A stretch of DNA of 8,005 nucleotides from assembly GCA_946481205.1 (NCBI GenBank), contig CAMLNB010000157.1:1-8005 (forward strand). Reading direction: 5' to 3'. Of the stretch, positions 1-6,300 are shown one piece after another (the stretch's first letter is position 1; each line of letters begins with the position of its first letter). The translations under genes and the position numbers were made by a program. This stretch comes from an uncultured Kangiella sp. Lineage in GTDB: Bacteria > Pseudomonadota > Gammaproteobacteria > Enterobacterales > DSM-103792. A model generated the notes under the pieces. It searched no databases. It saw only the letters and a program-made list of their open reading frames with translations, and was not told the origin of the DNA.

Positions 1-98
1 TTGTCGCCTTGCTGGCTCAAGGGAATATGCAGCACATCGCCGGCGGCGACCGCGGAACATGACAGACTCAGCGCACATAGCAGCAACAGAAATCGCAT
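1..98 (-). CDS. N-terminus of an exported protein (partial)
   Basis: Reading leftward from an ATG at 98-96, 32 codons are visible before the window ends. They encode a typical Sec signal peptide: Met-Arg, then a hydrophobic run (FLLLLCALSLSCSAVA), then a likely signal peptidase I site after the AVAA stretch near residue 19, followed by GDVLHIPLSQQGD as the start of the mature part. Cys14 is not in a good lipobox (residues -3 to -1 are S-L-S), so a lipoprotein is less likely. An AAGGA ribosome-binding site at 112-108 lies 9 bases upstream, which supports this start. The gene is downstream of the PilZ gene on the same strand, with a gap of 147 bases. The function cannot be told from this fragment; it is predicted to be periplasmic or outer-membrane. 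Confidence 0.6.
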   Translation of the reverse strand, partial: MRFLLLLCALSLSCSAVAAGDVLHIPLSQQGD

Positions 99-177
99 CG
101 GTAGGCATCCTTTGGCATGGCATCTGATTGGCGAGTGTAGCGGAGCAGGCAAGCCCGGTTCTGTGAACCGACGCCGC

Positions 178-246
178 ATTGACGGCATTCGCGTGTCGCT
201 TGCGTGCAGGCCGAGCTTGCGACGTGGCAATGACGCCGCCGTCAAT
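178..246. repeat. Nested inverted repeat at the 3' end of the PilZ gene
   Basis: ATTGACGGC (178-186) and GCCGTCAAT (238-246) are perfect 9-base inverted arms. Inside them lies a second pair, GTCGC (195-199) and GCGAC (219-223). The outer right arm touches the stop codon of the PilZ gene (248-246), so the structure would form in that gene's 3' untranslated RNA. There is no T-run, so it is not a standard intrinsic terminator. It may be a 3'-end or processing structure, and the long outer loop makes chance possible. Confidence 0.35.
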
Positions 247-839
247 CACTCGTCAAGGCCGGCCTTGGCTTCGCGCCGGCGCGCGGCGTCGAGGTGCAAG
301 GTATGCCGGACAATGGCATCGCGATCGCTGTCGGTGATCTCGGTGAATTCGCTGCCGATATGGAACTGGCCGTCGCGCGCGTCGCAGCGCAGCACCTTGG
401 CGCGACAGCTGACCGCGGAGGCAGTGTGCAGCAGGATGAAATGCAAATCGACCAAGCTGCCAACGGCCAATGCGCTGGCATAGCGGAAACCCAGGCCGCT
501 GCCACTCAGGATCACATCGTGGCTCTGGTAGTGGCTTGCGGCTTGTTGCAAGACATAAAACCGCGCGGTCAGTTCGATTTTGCGGTTGATCAGCTTGAAG
601 TACTGGCCGATGTCGCGGGATTTATCCTGAATAGCGCGCAGCAGGGCGGCGCTGTCGCTGTCGATCAGCTGAAGTTCGCGCAGCAGTTGGTGGCCCGCCG
701 CCAGCTCGACTGGTGGACTGACCGGCAAGGCCGGTGCGGTGACCGGGTCGACCCGCAAGGCGATGGTATCGGTGATGCGGAAAAAGTCGCGGCGATCGCT
801 GGCGCTGGAGGCCGTAACAGTCGGATCGATGGCACTCAT
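246..839 (-). CDS. PilZ-domain protein, putative c-di-GMP receptor
   Basis: This 197-residue cytoplasmic protein has the two sequence signatures of a PilZ domain. An RRDFFR segment at residues 16-21 gives the RxxxR motif (R17, R21), and SGSGLGF at 112-118 corresponds to the (D/N)xSxxG motif. The first motif position is Ser rather than Asp/Asn. Beta-rich sequence follows (LVDLHFILL, then CRAKVLRC, then GQFHIGSEFTEI). Between the motifs lie about 90 residues that look mostly helical (about 45-105), whereas a minimal PilZ domain has roughly 20, so this is an extended architecture. The start at 839 has a GAGGGAG ribosome-binding site about 6-12 bases upstream; an in-frame ATG at 902 would run through the upstream dyads and lacks that support. 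The gene diverges from the Lol permease gene. I recall a similar PilZ gene beside the lol genes in Pseudomonas aeruginosa (PA2989). Binding of c-di-GMP is inferred, not shown. Confidence 0.82.
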   Translation of the reverse strand: MSAIDPTVTASSASDRRDFFRITDTIALRVDPVTAPALPVSPPVELAAGHQLLRELQLIDSDSAALLRAIQDKSRDIGQYFKLINRKIELTARFYVLQQAASHYQSHDVILSGSGLGFRYASALAVGSLVDLHFILLHTASAVSCRAKVLRCDARDGQFHIGSEFTEITDSDRDAIVRHTLHLDAARRREAKAGLDE

Positions 840-860
840 CGCAAGCTCCCTCAGAAAAGG

Positions 861-871
861 GTCACGGTGAC
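861..871. promoter_or_regulatory. Short palindrome upstream of the PilZ start
   Basis: GTCAC (861-865), a central G, and GTGAC (867-871) form a perfect 5+1+5 dyad, 22 bases upstream of the PilZ gene start codon. Its size and position fit an operator or a small 5'-leader element, but an 11-base dyad can occur by chance. No regulator is identified. Confidence 0.25.
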
Positions 872-878
872 GGGCGAG

Positions 879-911
879 GGCGGGACCAACGCCGCTTGGC
901 ACGGTCCCGCC
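879..911. repeat. Inverted repeat between PilZ and lol genes
   Basis: GGCGGGACC (879-887) and GGTCCCGCC (903-911) are perfect 9-base inverted arms around a 15-base loop, which itself contains GCC/GGC (891-893/898-900). The repeat lies between divergent genes, so it cannot be a shared 3' terminator. A regulator-binding dyad or an RNA stem-loop in the PilZ leader is more likely. There is no T-run directly after either arm. Confidence 0.5.
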
Positions 912-924
912 GGGGTCGGTTTTC

Positions 925-953
925 TTGCCTTAGCCTAGCACGAATGGGATGAT
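925..953 (+). promoter_or_regulatory. Possible promoter of the lol operon
   Basis: TTGCCT (925-930) and GATGAT (948-953) are separated by 17 bases and each match 4 of 6 positions of the sigma-70 -35 and -10 boxes. The predicted transcription start would be near 960, giving a leader of about 40 bases before the permease ATG at 1002. The match is weak and is offered only as the best candidate in the divergent region. Confidence 0.25.
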
Positions 954-1001
954 GCCGGCCTGCTCGGCGGTCGGTGTTGGCTGCCCTTTGTTGGACTCGT
1001 C

Positions 1002-2249
1002 ATGTTTCGACCGTTCTCGTTCTTTGTCGGTCTGCGCTATACCCGCGCAAAACGCCGTAACCACTTCATTTCCTTCATTTCGCTGGTTTCGATTGGTGGC
1101 ATCGCGCTGGGCGTGACGGTGCTGATTACCGTGCTGTCCGTGATGAACGGTTTCGAACGCGAACTGCGGACCCGCATTCTCGGCATGGCGCCGCACATCA
1201 TCATCGCCGACAGCCGCGGTGCGCTGACGGATTGGCCTGCACTCGCTGCGAAATTCAACGGCCATGTCGGTGTCGAGGCCAGCGCACCCTTTGTCAGTGC
1301 CCAATCGATGTTCCGGTACGCTGGTTACAACCGCTTTGGTCTGGTGCAAGGCATTGATCCGGCCTTGGAGCAAACCGTTTCGATTGTTGGCGAGCACATG
1401 GTGTTCGGTTCGCTTGAGGCGCTGAAGCCCGGTGAGTTTGGCATCGTGCTCGGTCAGGTGCTGGCCGACAATCTGGCTGTGCGCCTCGGCGATAAAGTCA
1501 GCGTGATCATTCCGGAAGCGACCACCATTGGTGCTGCCGGTGTGGTGCCGCGCCAGCGCCGTTTCACTGTCGTAGGTACGTTTGAAGTGCGCGCCGAAAT
1601 GGATGCCGGCATGGCTTATGTGCACATGCACGACGCGCAGGCGCTGATGCGGCTCGGTGATGGCGTACATGGCTTGCGCTTGAAAGTCACCGATGTGCTG
1701 CGCGCGCCGGTGTTGGCCGATCAGATCCGGATGGAACTGCCCATCGAGCAGTACACCACTGATTGGACGCGCAGTTATGGTCCGCTGTTCCGCGCGGTCA
1801 AAATGGAAAAAACCATGATGTTTGTGTTGTTGACCTTCATCATTGCGGTCGCGGCGTTCAACATCATTTCGACGCTGGTGATGGTGGTCACCGACAAGCA
1901 GAGCGACATCGCCATTCTGCGCACGCTCGGCGCCAGCCCCGGTAGCATCATGGCAATCTTCATGGTGCAGGGCTTGGTCAATGGCTTGTTCGGCACCTTG
2001 CTGGGACTTGCCGGCGGCGTGGCACTCAGCTTGAACCTGCCCGATATCGTTGCCTGGATTGAAATGAAATTCGGTGTCGCACTGGTGCCGGGCGATGTTT
2101 ACTTTGTCGGCTTTCTGCCAAGCCAGCTCGAATGGAGCGATGTGGTCAACGTCGGTCTGACCGCGTTTCTGATGTGCCTTGTTTCGACCCTATACCCGGC
2201 ATGGCGCGCCTCGCGCGTGCGCCCGGCTGAGGCGCTGCGCTATGAATAA
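1002..2249 (+). CDS. lolC: Lipoprotein-releasing permease (LolC/LolE family, LolF-like)
   Basis: Inner-membrane permease of the Lol transporter, which lifts mature outer-membrane lipoproteins out of the inner membrane and passes them to LolA. It has 415 residues, the usual family length, with the MacB/FtsX-type layout: TM1 about 24-48, a large periplasmic domain about 49-271, then three C-terminal TM helices (about 272-296, 314-344, 379-401). The family motif [20 protein letters not shown] follows TM1 (46-65). Hook-like residues 171-188 include P183, Q185, R186 and F188, matching the PxQRxF pattern of the LolA-binding LolC hook. The segment around KMEKTMM (267-273) and the C-terminal ALRYE resemble LolC. 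However, [22 protein letters not shown] (290-311) and [14 protein letters not shown] (365-378) resemble LolE. With no second permease adjacent, a LolF-type hybrid is plausible; the symbol is a family label. Its stop overlaps the lolD start. Only a weak ribosome-binding site (TTGGAC) precedes the ATG. Confidence 0.9.
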   Translation: MFRPFSFFVGLRYTRAKRRNHFISFISLVSIGGIALGVTVLITVLSVMNGFERELRTRILGMAPHIIIADSRGALTDWPALAAKFNGHVGVEASAPFVSAQSMFRYAGYNRFGLVQGIDPALEQTVSIVGEHMVFGSLEALKPGEFGIVLGQVLADNLAVRLGDKVSVIIPEATTIGAAGVVPRQRRFTVVGTFEVRAEMDAGMAYVHMHDAQALMRLGDGVHGLRLKVTDVLRAPVLADQIRMELPIEQYTTDWTRSYGPLFRAVKMEKTMMFVLLTFIIAVAAFNIISTLVMVVTDKQSDIAILRTLGASPGSIMAIFMVQGLVNGLFGTLLGLAGGVALSLNLPDIVAWIEMKFGVALVPGDVYFVGFLPSQLEWSDVVNVGLTAFLMCLVSTLYPAWRASRVRPAEALRYE

Positions 2250-2976
2250 GTCAGCGATCAACAAACCTGATGAAGCAATGAGTTCGTCTGCGATGAGTGA
2301 ATGGGTTATCGATGCACGCGGCCTCGGCAAAACCTTTGCCGAAGGTCCATTGAAAGTTGATGTGCTGAAAGGCATCGATCTGCAAATCGGCAAAGCTGAG
2401 CGAGTCGCCATTGTCGGTGCTTCCGGCTCGGGTAAAAGCACGCTGTTGCATTTGCTTGGTGCGCTTGATGCACCAACGACCGGTACCGTGCAAGTCTGCG
2501 GCAAAGCCATCCACCAGCTGAGCCCGAAAGCACAAGGCGATTGGCGTAACCGCAATCTCGGTTTCGTTTACCAGTTCCATCATTTGTTGCCGGAATTCAC
2601 CGCACTGGAAAACGTCGCGATGCCGCTGCTGATTCGCGGCGACAAAGTCAGCGATGCGCGCGCCCGTGCGGCGCAGGCCATCGCCGATGTCGGGTTGGCG
2701 GCCCGTGAGAAACACAAGCCAGGCGAACTGTCCGGCGGCGAACGCCAGCGTATCGCCCTGGCGCGCGCTCTGGTTTCCGAACCGCGCTGCGTACTCGCCG
2801 ACGAACCCACCGGCAATCTCGACTCAAAAACCGCCGATGCCGTTTACGATCTGATGCTGGCCCTCAACGAGAAACACGGCACCAGCTTTGTTGTGGTGAC
2901 CCATGATGTCGGGCTCGCGGCACGAATGGATCGAACCTTGCGGCTCCGAGATGGCGCATTGGGCGCCCTGGATTAA
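2242..2976 (+). CDS. lolD: Lipoprotein-releasing ABC transporter ATP-binding protein LolD
   Basis: Cytoplasmic ATPase that powers lipoprotein release by the Lol permease. The chosen start gives 244 residues. All ABC motifs are intact: Walker A GASGSGKS (59-66), Q-loop Q111 within the LolD-typical VYQFHHLLP (109-117), signature LSGGE (163-167), Walker B CVLADE (183-188), D-loop GNLD (191-194) and switch His221 in [24 protein letters not shown] is a strong LolD hallmark among MacB-type ATPases. The ATG at 2242 overlaps the permease stop by 8 bases and has GAGG 9 bases upstream (2229-2232), which indicates translational coupling. Starts at 2278 or 2293 would give 232 or 227 residues, closer to the 233 of E. 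coli LolD; the extra N-terminal residues are poorly conserved in character ([17 protein letters not shown]), so the start is less certain than the gene. No second permease gene follows; the next gene is convergent. Confidence 0.95.
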   Translation: MNKSAINKPDEAMSSSAMSEWVIDARGLGKTFAEGPLKVDVLKGIDLQIGKAERVAIVGASGSGKSTLLHLLGALDAPTTGTVQVCGKAIHQLSPKAQGDWRNRNLGFVYQFHHLLPEFTALENVAMPLLIRGDKVSDARARAAQAIADVGLAAREKHKPGELSGGERQRIALARALVSEPRCVLADEPTGNLDSKTADAVYDLMLALNEKHGTSFVVVTHDVGLAARMDRTLRLRDGALGALD

Positions 2977-2991
2977 GTCATTTCACTTTGA

Positions 2992-3017
2992 CGCCACCAC
3001 GGTACGCTGTGGTGGCG
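2992..3017. terminator. Stem-loop between convergent lolD and puuB
   Basis: CGCCACCAC (2992-3000) and GTGGTGGCG (3009-3017) form a perfect 9-base-pair GC-rich stem with an 8-base loop, 15 bases after the lolD stop. It lies in the 79-base gap between two converging genes, where a transcription end is expected. Neither strand has a clear T-run after the stem, so it is at best an atypical intrinsic terminator or an RNA 3'-end stabiliser. Confidence 0.5.
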
Positions 3018-3039
3018 CTGTCCCCTCGCAGTTTCCATC

Positions 3040-3063
3040 TGCTCTGAGACGAAAATCAGAGCA
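3040..3063 (-). terminator. Stem-loop over the puuB stop codon
   Basis: TGCTCTGA (3040-3047) and TCAGAGCA (3056-3063) form a perfect 8-base-pair stem with an 8-base loop. The puuB stop codon (TGA, 3058-3056) lies inside one arm. Together with the stem at 2992-3017 it gives the convergent gap two tandem hairpins. There is no T-run beyond the stem on either strand, so a terminator role is only inferred from position. Confidence 0.35.
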
Positions 3064-4333
3064 TGTCACGCAAGCGATACCACGCCATTGCCAGTACCAG
3101 CGCCGGGGTCCGGAACGTCCGGCCGCCCGGAAAATCGTGGTGCGGAATCTTGCTGAATAAATCGAATCGCTCCGCCTGGCCGGAAATCGCTTCGGTGATC
3201 AGCCGGCCGACCATGCCGGTCAGGGCGACGCCGTGGCCGGAGAAGCCTTGGGCGAAATAGACGTTCGGTGCCAGCCGGCCGAAATGTGGGGCGCGATTCA
3301 TCGTGATATCGACATAGCCGCCCCAGGTGTAGGCCGGTTGTACGCCATTGAGCTGGGGAAATACCCGGACCATATGCTCGTAAAGACGTTGGGTCAGGTT
3401 CAGCGGTTCGAGGCGGGAATAGGAAACGCGGCCGCCGAACAGCAAGCGATAATCGGAAGACAAACGGAAGTAGTCGAGCACGAAATTGGTATCGCAGACG
3501 CACATGCTGTTGCGTATCAAACTTTCGGCGCGCTCTTTGCCGAGCGGTTCGGTCGCCATGATATAGGTACCGACCGGCATGATCTTGCGATCGAGCTTTG
3601 GCACCAGCTCGCCGAGGTAGGCATTGCCGCCGAGCACGACAAAGTCGGCACTGACGCTGCCACGATTGGTTTTGATGCGGACTTTGCTGCCGTGTTCGAT
3701 AGCGATTGCGCGGGTGTTCTCGACAATGCGTGCGCCGGCATTGAGCGCCGCTTGCGCCAGCCCCAACGTGTAATTGAGTGGATGCAAATGACCGGAGCGG
3801 CCATCGTACAAGCCGGCAATATAACGCGGGCTGTTCAGCCGTTGGGTTAACTCATCGCCATCCCAGAACTCGGTGGGAAAATTGTATTCGCTGGCGAGAA
3901 ATGCTTGCTCATCAAGCAGGGCGGTACGCTGGCGATCTTTGATGGCGACGGCGCAGTAACCGTCCTGCAGATCGCAATCGATGTTGTGCTGTTTGACTCG
4001 CTCGCGGACGAGATCGAGTGCTTGGATGGAAATGTCCCAATGTTTACGCGCATCCGCTTTGCCCACCAAGGCCTGCAGGGTGTGGTTGCCGCAAGCGTAA
4101 TCATGGATGAACTGACCACCACTGCGGCCGCTGGCACCCCAACCAACACGCGCGCCTTCCAGCACCAAAACCTTGTAACCGCGTGACGCCAAATCCAATG
4201 CGGTTGAGCAACCGGTCATGCCGGCGCCGATGATGCAGACATCGACTGCAGCATCGCCCTCCAGCGCAGGCAGTTTTGGAAATGGATTAGCGGAAGCGGC
4301 GTACCAGGAGTCGATATGTTGGTGCTGGGTCAT
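3056..4333 (-). CDS. puuB: FAD-dependent gamma-glutamylputrescine oxidoreductase (PuuB-like)
   Basis: A flavoprotein amine oxidase of the DadA/OrdL/PuuB group, 425 residues, cytoplasmic. In the Puu pathway PuuB oxidises gamma-glutamylputrescine to gamma-glutamyl-gamma-aminobutyraldehyde, releasing ammonia and hydrogen peroxide. The N-terminal Rossmann fold shows GAGMTG (36-41), ending with the ribose-binding acidic residue in VLVLE (E59), followed by the family motif GASGRSGGQ (66-74). The N-terminal segment SWYAASAN and the C-terminal FSGHGVALTG flavin-contact segment are typical. The gene lies 82 bases downstream of puuA on the same strand, and this context is the main reason to prefer gamma-glutamylputrescine over other amine substrates. 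The ATG at 4333 is chosen by homology; GAGG lies about 15 bases upstream, a long spacing. Extending the frame upstream would run into puuA and adds unrelated residues. Other N-gamma-glutamylated amines are possible substrates. Confidence 0.87.
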   Translation of the reverse strand: MTQHQHIDSWYAASANPFPKLPALEGDAAVDVCIIGAGMTGCSTALDLASRGYKVLVLEGARVGWGASGRSGGQFIHDYACGNHTLQALVGKADARKHWDISIQALDLVRERVKQHNIDCDLQDGYCAVAIKDRQRTALLDEQAFLASEYNFPTEFWDGDELTQRLNSPRYIAGLYDGRSGHLHPLNYTLGLAQAALNAGARIVENTRAIAIEHGSKVRIKTNRGSVSADFVVLGGNAYLGELVPKLDRKIMPVGTYIMATEPLGKERAESLIRNSMCVCDTNFVLDYFRLSSDYRLLFGGRVSYSRLEPLNLTQRLYEHMVRVFPQLNGVQPAYTWGGYVDITMNRAPHFGRLAPNVYFAQGFSGHGVALTGMVGRLITEAISGQAERFDLFSKIPHHDFPGGRTFRTPALVLAMAWYRLRDML

Positions 4334-4360
4334 GACACGTATGCAGAGCCTCAAGGAAAG

Positions 4361-4387
4361 GACATCCCCGCACGGTGCGGGGATGTC
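4361..4387. repeat. Perfect 27-base palindrome between puuA and puuB
   Basis: GACATCCCCGCAC (4361-4373), a single central G, and GTGCGGGGATGTC (4375-4387) are perfect inverted arms. It is the strongest dyad noticed in the window and sits in the 82-base gap, starting 28 bases after the puuA stop in transcript order and ending 27 bases before the puuB ATG. As RNA it would form a very stable hairpin, followed on the minus strand by the pyrimidine-rich CTTTCCTT. A leaky terminator, an mRNA-processing or stability element, or an operator are all possible. Confidence 0.7.
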
Positions 4388-4415
4388 ATGGTTGGGGGTT
4401 AAACAGAAGAACAAA

Positions 4416-5819
4416 TTATACCGTGCGCAGATACCACTGATATTCAAGCGGACTGACGTGGTAGTTGAACTCGTTGTATTCCGCGCGTTTGCAAGCGACA
4501 TACACTTTGGCGAACTCACGACCGAGGTATTCCGGAATGATCTCGCCAGCTTCGAATAGCTCGATGGCATGAATCCAGACATTGGGCAAGCTTGCCTCGT
4601 GTTGGGTGTAGGCATTGCCTACCGTTTCCGGACCACAATCGAGCTTGTTGATCAGGCCGTGATGCATGCCGGCCAATACGGTCGCCACCAGCAGGTACGG
4701 ATTGGCGTCGGCACCGGCGACCCGATGTTCGACGCGCGTGGCATCGGCCGGACCGGCCGGAATACGTAATGACACCGAACGATTGTTGACGCCCCAGGCC
4801 GGACAATTCGGCACGAACGAGTTGACCCGGAAGCGACGATAGCTGTTGGCGTTCGGCGCAAAAATCGCCATGCCTTCGTGCATCGTTGCCATCAGGCCGC
4901 CGAGCGCCCATTTCAGTTGCTGGGTGAACTGGCCTTTGTCGTCTGCAAACACATTGTTGCCATTTTCATCAATCAACGACACATGAATATGCGTGCCCGA
5001 ACCGGCCTTGTCATCGTAGGGCTTGGCCATGAACGTGGCTTCAAAGTTGTGATTGAGTGAGACGCCTTTGATCAGCCGCTTGAGCAGGAACGCATCGTCG
5101 CAGGCGCGCAGCGCGTCGGCACGGTGTTCCAGATTGATCTCGTACTGGCCCGGTGCGTATTCGGCGACAGCGGTATCCGCCGGCAGGTTCTGGATTTCGA
5201 TCGACTGGGCGATGTCTTCGAGCAACTCGTCAAAATCGTCGAGGGCTTCAATCGCATAGACCTGGGTCGATTCTTCCCGGCGGCCGGTGAAGGGCGAGAT
5301 CGGTGGCTGCGGTGTGTAAGTGTCGATACGTTGGCGGTCGAGCAAATAAAATTCCAGCTCGACGGCAACGACTGGCGTCAGTTTCAGTTCCCGGAATTTT
5401 TCCAGAACTCGTGCCAGCACTTGTCGTGGGTCGGCGAAGAACGGTTGATTGTCGCTGGTGTGCATGGTCATCAGCACTTGCGCCATCGGCCGTTTTTGCC
5501 ACGGCGACAGCTTCAGTGTGCCGGGGATCGGCCAGCAGATTTGATCCATGTCGCCGACGTCGAAGCCAAGGCCTGCATCCTCAATGCAGTCGCCGGTGAT
5601 ATCGAGCGAGAAAATGGAGCCGGGCAGGGCGACGCCGTTTTTGTAGCATTTGATCAGGCTGTCACGGTCGATGCGTTTGCCGCGCGCGACACCGTTGGTG
5701 TCGCAGACAAACAGATCGATGCCAAGCACGTCCGGGTTTTGCTGCAGAAAGAGCTCCGCTTCCCGCGGGTCCGGTTTGACAAACGAAGCGTTGCTGCTGT
5801 TTTGAGTGGTGGTGGTCAT
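4416..5819 (-). CDS. puuA: Gamma-glutamylputrescine synthetase, glutamine-synthetase fold (PuuA/SpuI-like)
   Basis: ATP-dependent ligase that joins the gamma-carboxyl of glutamate to putrescine or a related polyamine, the first step of the gamma-glutamylated polyamine route. It is cytoplasmic. The 467 residues match E. coli PuuA in length (about 472). The N-terminal beta-grasp part contains VCDTNGVARGKRI (38-50). The catalytic domain shows the glutamine-synthetase metal and substrate motifs: VELEFY with E154 and E156, GQYEINL with E228 and nearby E220, GSGTHIHVS with H277/H279, NSYRRF (325-330), NNRSVSLRIP (345-354) and RVEHRVAGADANPYL (362-376). The AGLGFDVGD and VVAVELEFYLLDRQR segments are characteristic of PuuA/SpuI rather than ammonia-using GlnA. 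It is the first gene of the minus-strand arm, with puuB downstream and puuD/spuB divergent. No strong ribosome-binding site precedes the ATG. The exact polyamine preference cannot be read from sequence. Confidence 0.9.
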   Translation of the reverse strand: MTTTTQNSSNASFVKPDPREAELFLQQNPDVLGIDLFVCDTNGVARGKRIDRDSLIKCYKNGVALPGSIFSLDITGDCIEDAGLGFDVGDMDQICWPIPGTLKLSPWQKRPMAQVLMTMHTSDNQPFFADPRQVLARVLEKFRELKLTPVVAVELEFYLLDRQRIDTYTPQPPISPFTGRREESTQVYAIEALDDFDELLEDIAQSIEIQNLPADTAVAEYAPGQYEINLEHRADALRACDDAFLLKRLIKGVSLNHNFEATFMAKPYDDKAGSGTHIHVSLIDENGNNVFADDKGQFTQQLKWALGGLMATMHEGMAIFAPNANSYRRFRVNSFVPNCPAWGVNNRSVSLRIPAGPADATRVEHRVAGADANPYLLVATVLAGMHHGLINKLDCGPETVGNAYTQHEASLPNVWIHAIELFEAGEIIPEYLGREFAKVYVACKRAEYNEFNYHVSPLEYQWYLRTV

Positions 5820-5843
5820 GATGGGTGGCTCTGGGTCGAGTAC

Positions 5844-5857
5844 GGTCCCAAGGGACC
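5844..5857. promoter_or_regulatory. Dyad just upstream of the puuA start
   Basis: GGTCCC (5844-5849) and GGGACC (5852-5857) are perfect 6-base arms around AA, 24 bases upstream of the puuA ATG. Position suggests an operator or a small leader hairpin near the ribosome-binding region. The same half-site GGTCCC/GGGACC occurs in the PilZ-lol dyad at 879-911, which may be coincidence. Confidence 0.3.
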
Positions 5858-6119
5858 TCGTCTTAGCGTCGCCTGCGTTTTAAGGTGGTGGCTTACCACG
5901 GCCATCACCCGGTGCTGCCCGTCACGCAAGCCCTGGACGGGTCAGGGGCCTCCGGCCGGGTCGGGATGGAATCCGACTCGACGACAGCTGGGCGATGGGC
6001 TGCCTGGCTGCGAGGGTCCTGCTCAACACCTGTTTAATATCTTTGAATGCTCCGGATCCGGCCTTGGGCTGTCAAGGTCGGTCGGTGCTGCGCTGCACAA
6101 GCTTAGCAAAAAGCCGAAA

Positions 6120-6156
6120 GGGGAGGTTGACGCTCCCCCGTTTGGCCGGCTATAAA
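6120..6156 (+). promoter_or_regulatory. Sigma-70-type promoter for puuD-spuB with dyad on the -35 box
   Basis: TTGACG (6127-6132) and TATAAA (6151-6156), separated by 18 bases, match 5 of 6 consensus positions each. Transcription would start near 6163 and give a leader of about 138 bases before the ATG at 6301. The -35 box lies exactly in the 7-base loop of a perfect inverted repeat, GGGGAG (6120-6125) and CTCCCC (6133-6138), a layout typical of repressor operators. The -10 box is also flanked by CGGC (6147-6150) and GCCG (6158-6161). Repression is inferred from geometry; no match to a known PuuR site was recognised. Confidence 0.65.
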
Positions 6157-6300
6157 GGCCGCAATTCGGCATCTGCCGCCCCTTCGCCCTCCGGACAGTC
6201 CAAGGTTCACAGGCGAGATTCCATGGGTGGCATGCCGGGACTCCAGCGGTCCGGAATCCGAAAACTGTTCAGTAAAACACGACGCAGTCTGTTTAAGAAA

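Larger units (their letters stand above)
5820..6300. other. Non-coding divergent control region between puuA and puuD
   Basis: About 480 bases without a convincing gene separate the two polyamine arms. They hold the puuD promoter (separate entry) and several dyads: GGTCCC-AA-GGGACC (5844-5857), CCCGTC/GACGGG (5918-5923/5936-5941) and GTCGGGAT/ATCCGAC around GGA (5960-5977, one bulged G). On the minus strand a consensus -35 box TTGACA (6075-6070) could serve puuA, but the -10 at normal spacing (AGCATT, 18-base spacer) is poor. If used, it would give puuA a structured leader of over 200 bases. I could not match the leader to a known riboswitch. Confidence 0.6.

Noticed and set aside
1..483. Plus-strand open frame from the left edge (160 codons)
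   Set aside because: It crosses the signal-peptide gene, a gap and the PilZ 3' end in antisense, and shows no recognisable protein features.
840..902. Upstream start for the PilZ gene at 902
   Set aside because: It lacks a clear ribosome-binding site and passes through the dyads, whereas the ATG at 839 has GAGGGAG at normal spacing.
294..938. Plus-strand open frame antisense to the PilZ gene (214 codons)
   Set aside because: It shows no family features and would also cover the divergent control region; the PilZ motifs on the other strand explain the sequence.
930..1670. Minus-strand open frame antisense to the Lol permease (246 codons)
   Set aside because: Low-complexity His/Arg/Gln composition and complete overlap with a well-recognised permease gene.
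2179..2241. Upstream start for lolD at 2179
   Set aside because: It would overlap the permease gene by about 70 bases and add Arg-rich residues that are a shadow of its C-terminus. The ATG at 2242 has a better-placed ribosome-binding site.
4334..4615. N-terminal extension of puuB upstream of 4333
   Set aside because: The frame is open upstream but overlaps the puuA 3' end and the palindrome, and the added residues are Ser/Thr/Asn-rich without any family match. PuuB-type proteins begin shortly before the Rossmann motif, as they do from 4333.
5124..6155. Long plus-strand open frame antisense to puuA (343 codons)
   Set aside because: It overlies a clearly recognisable ligase gene on the other strand and resembles no family. 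Long antisense frames are common opposite GC-rich genes.
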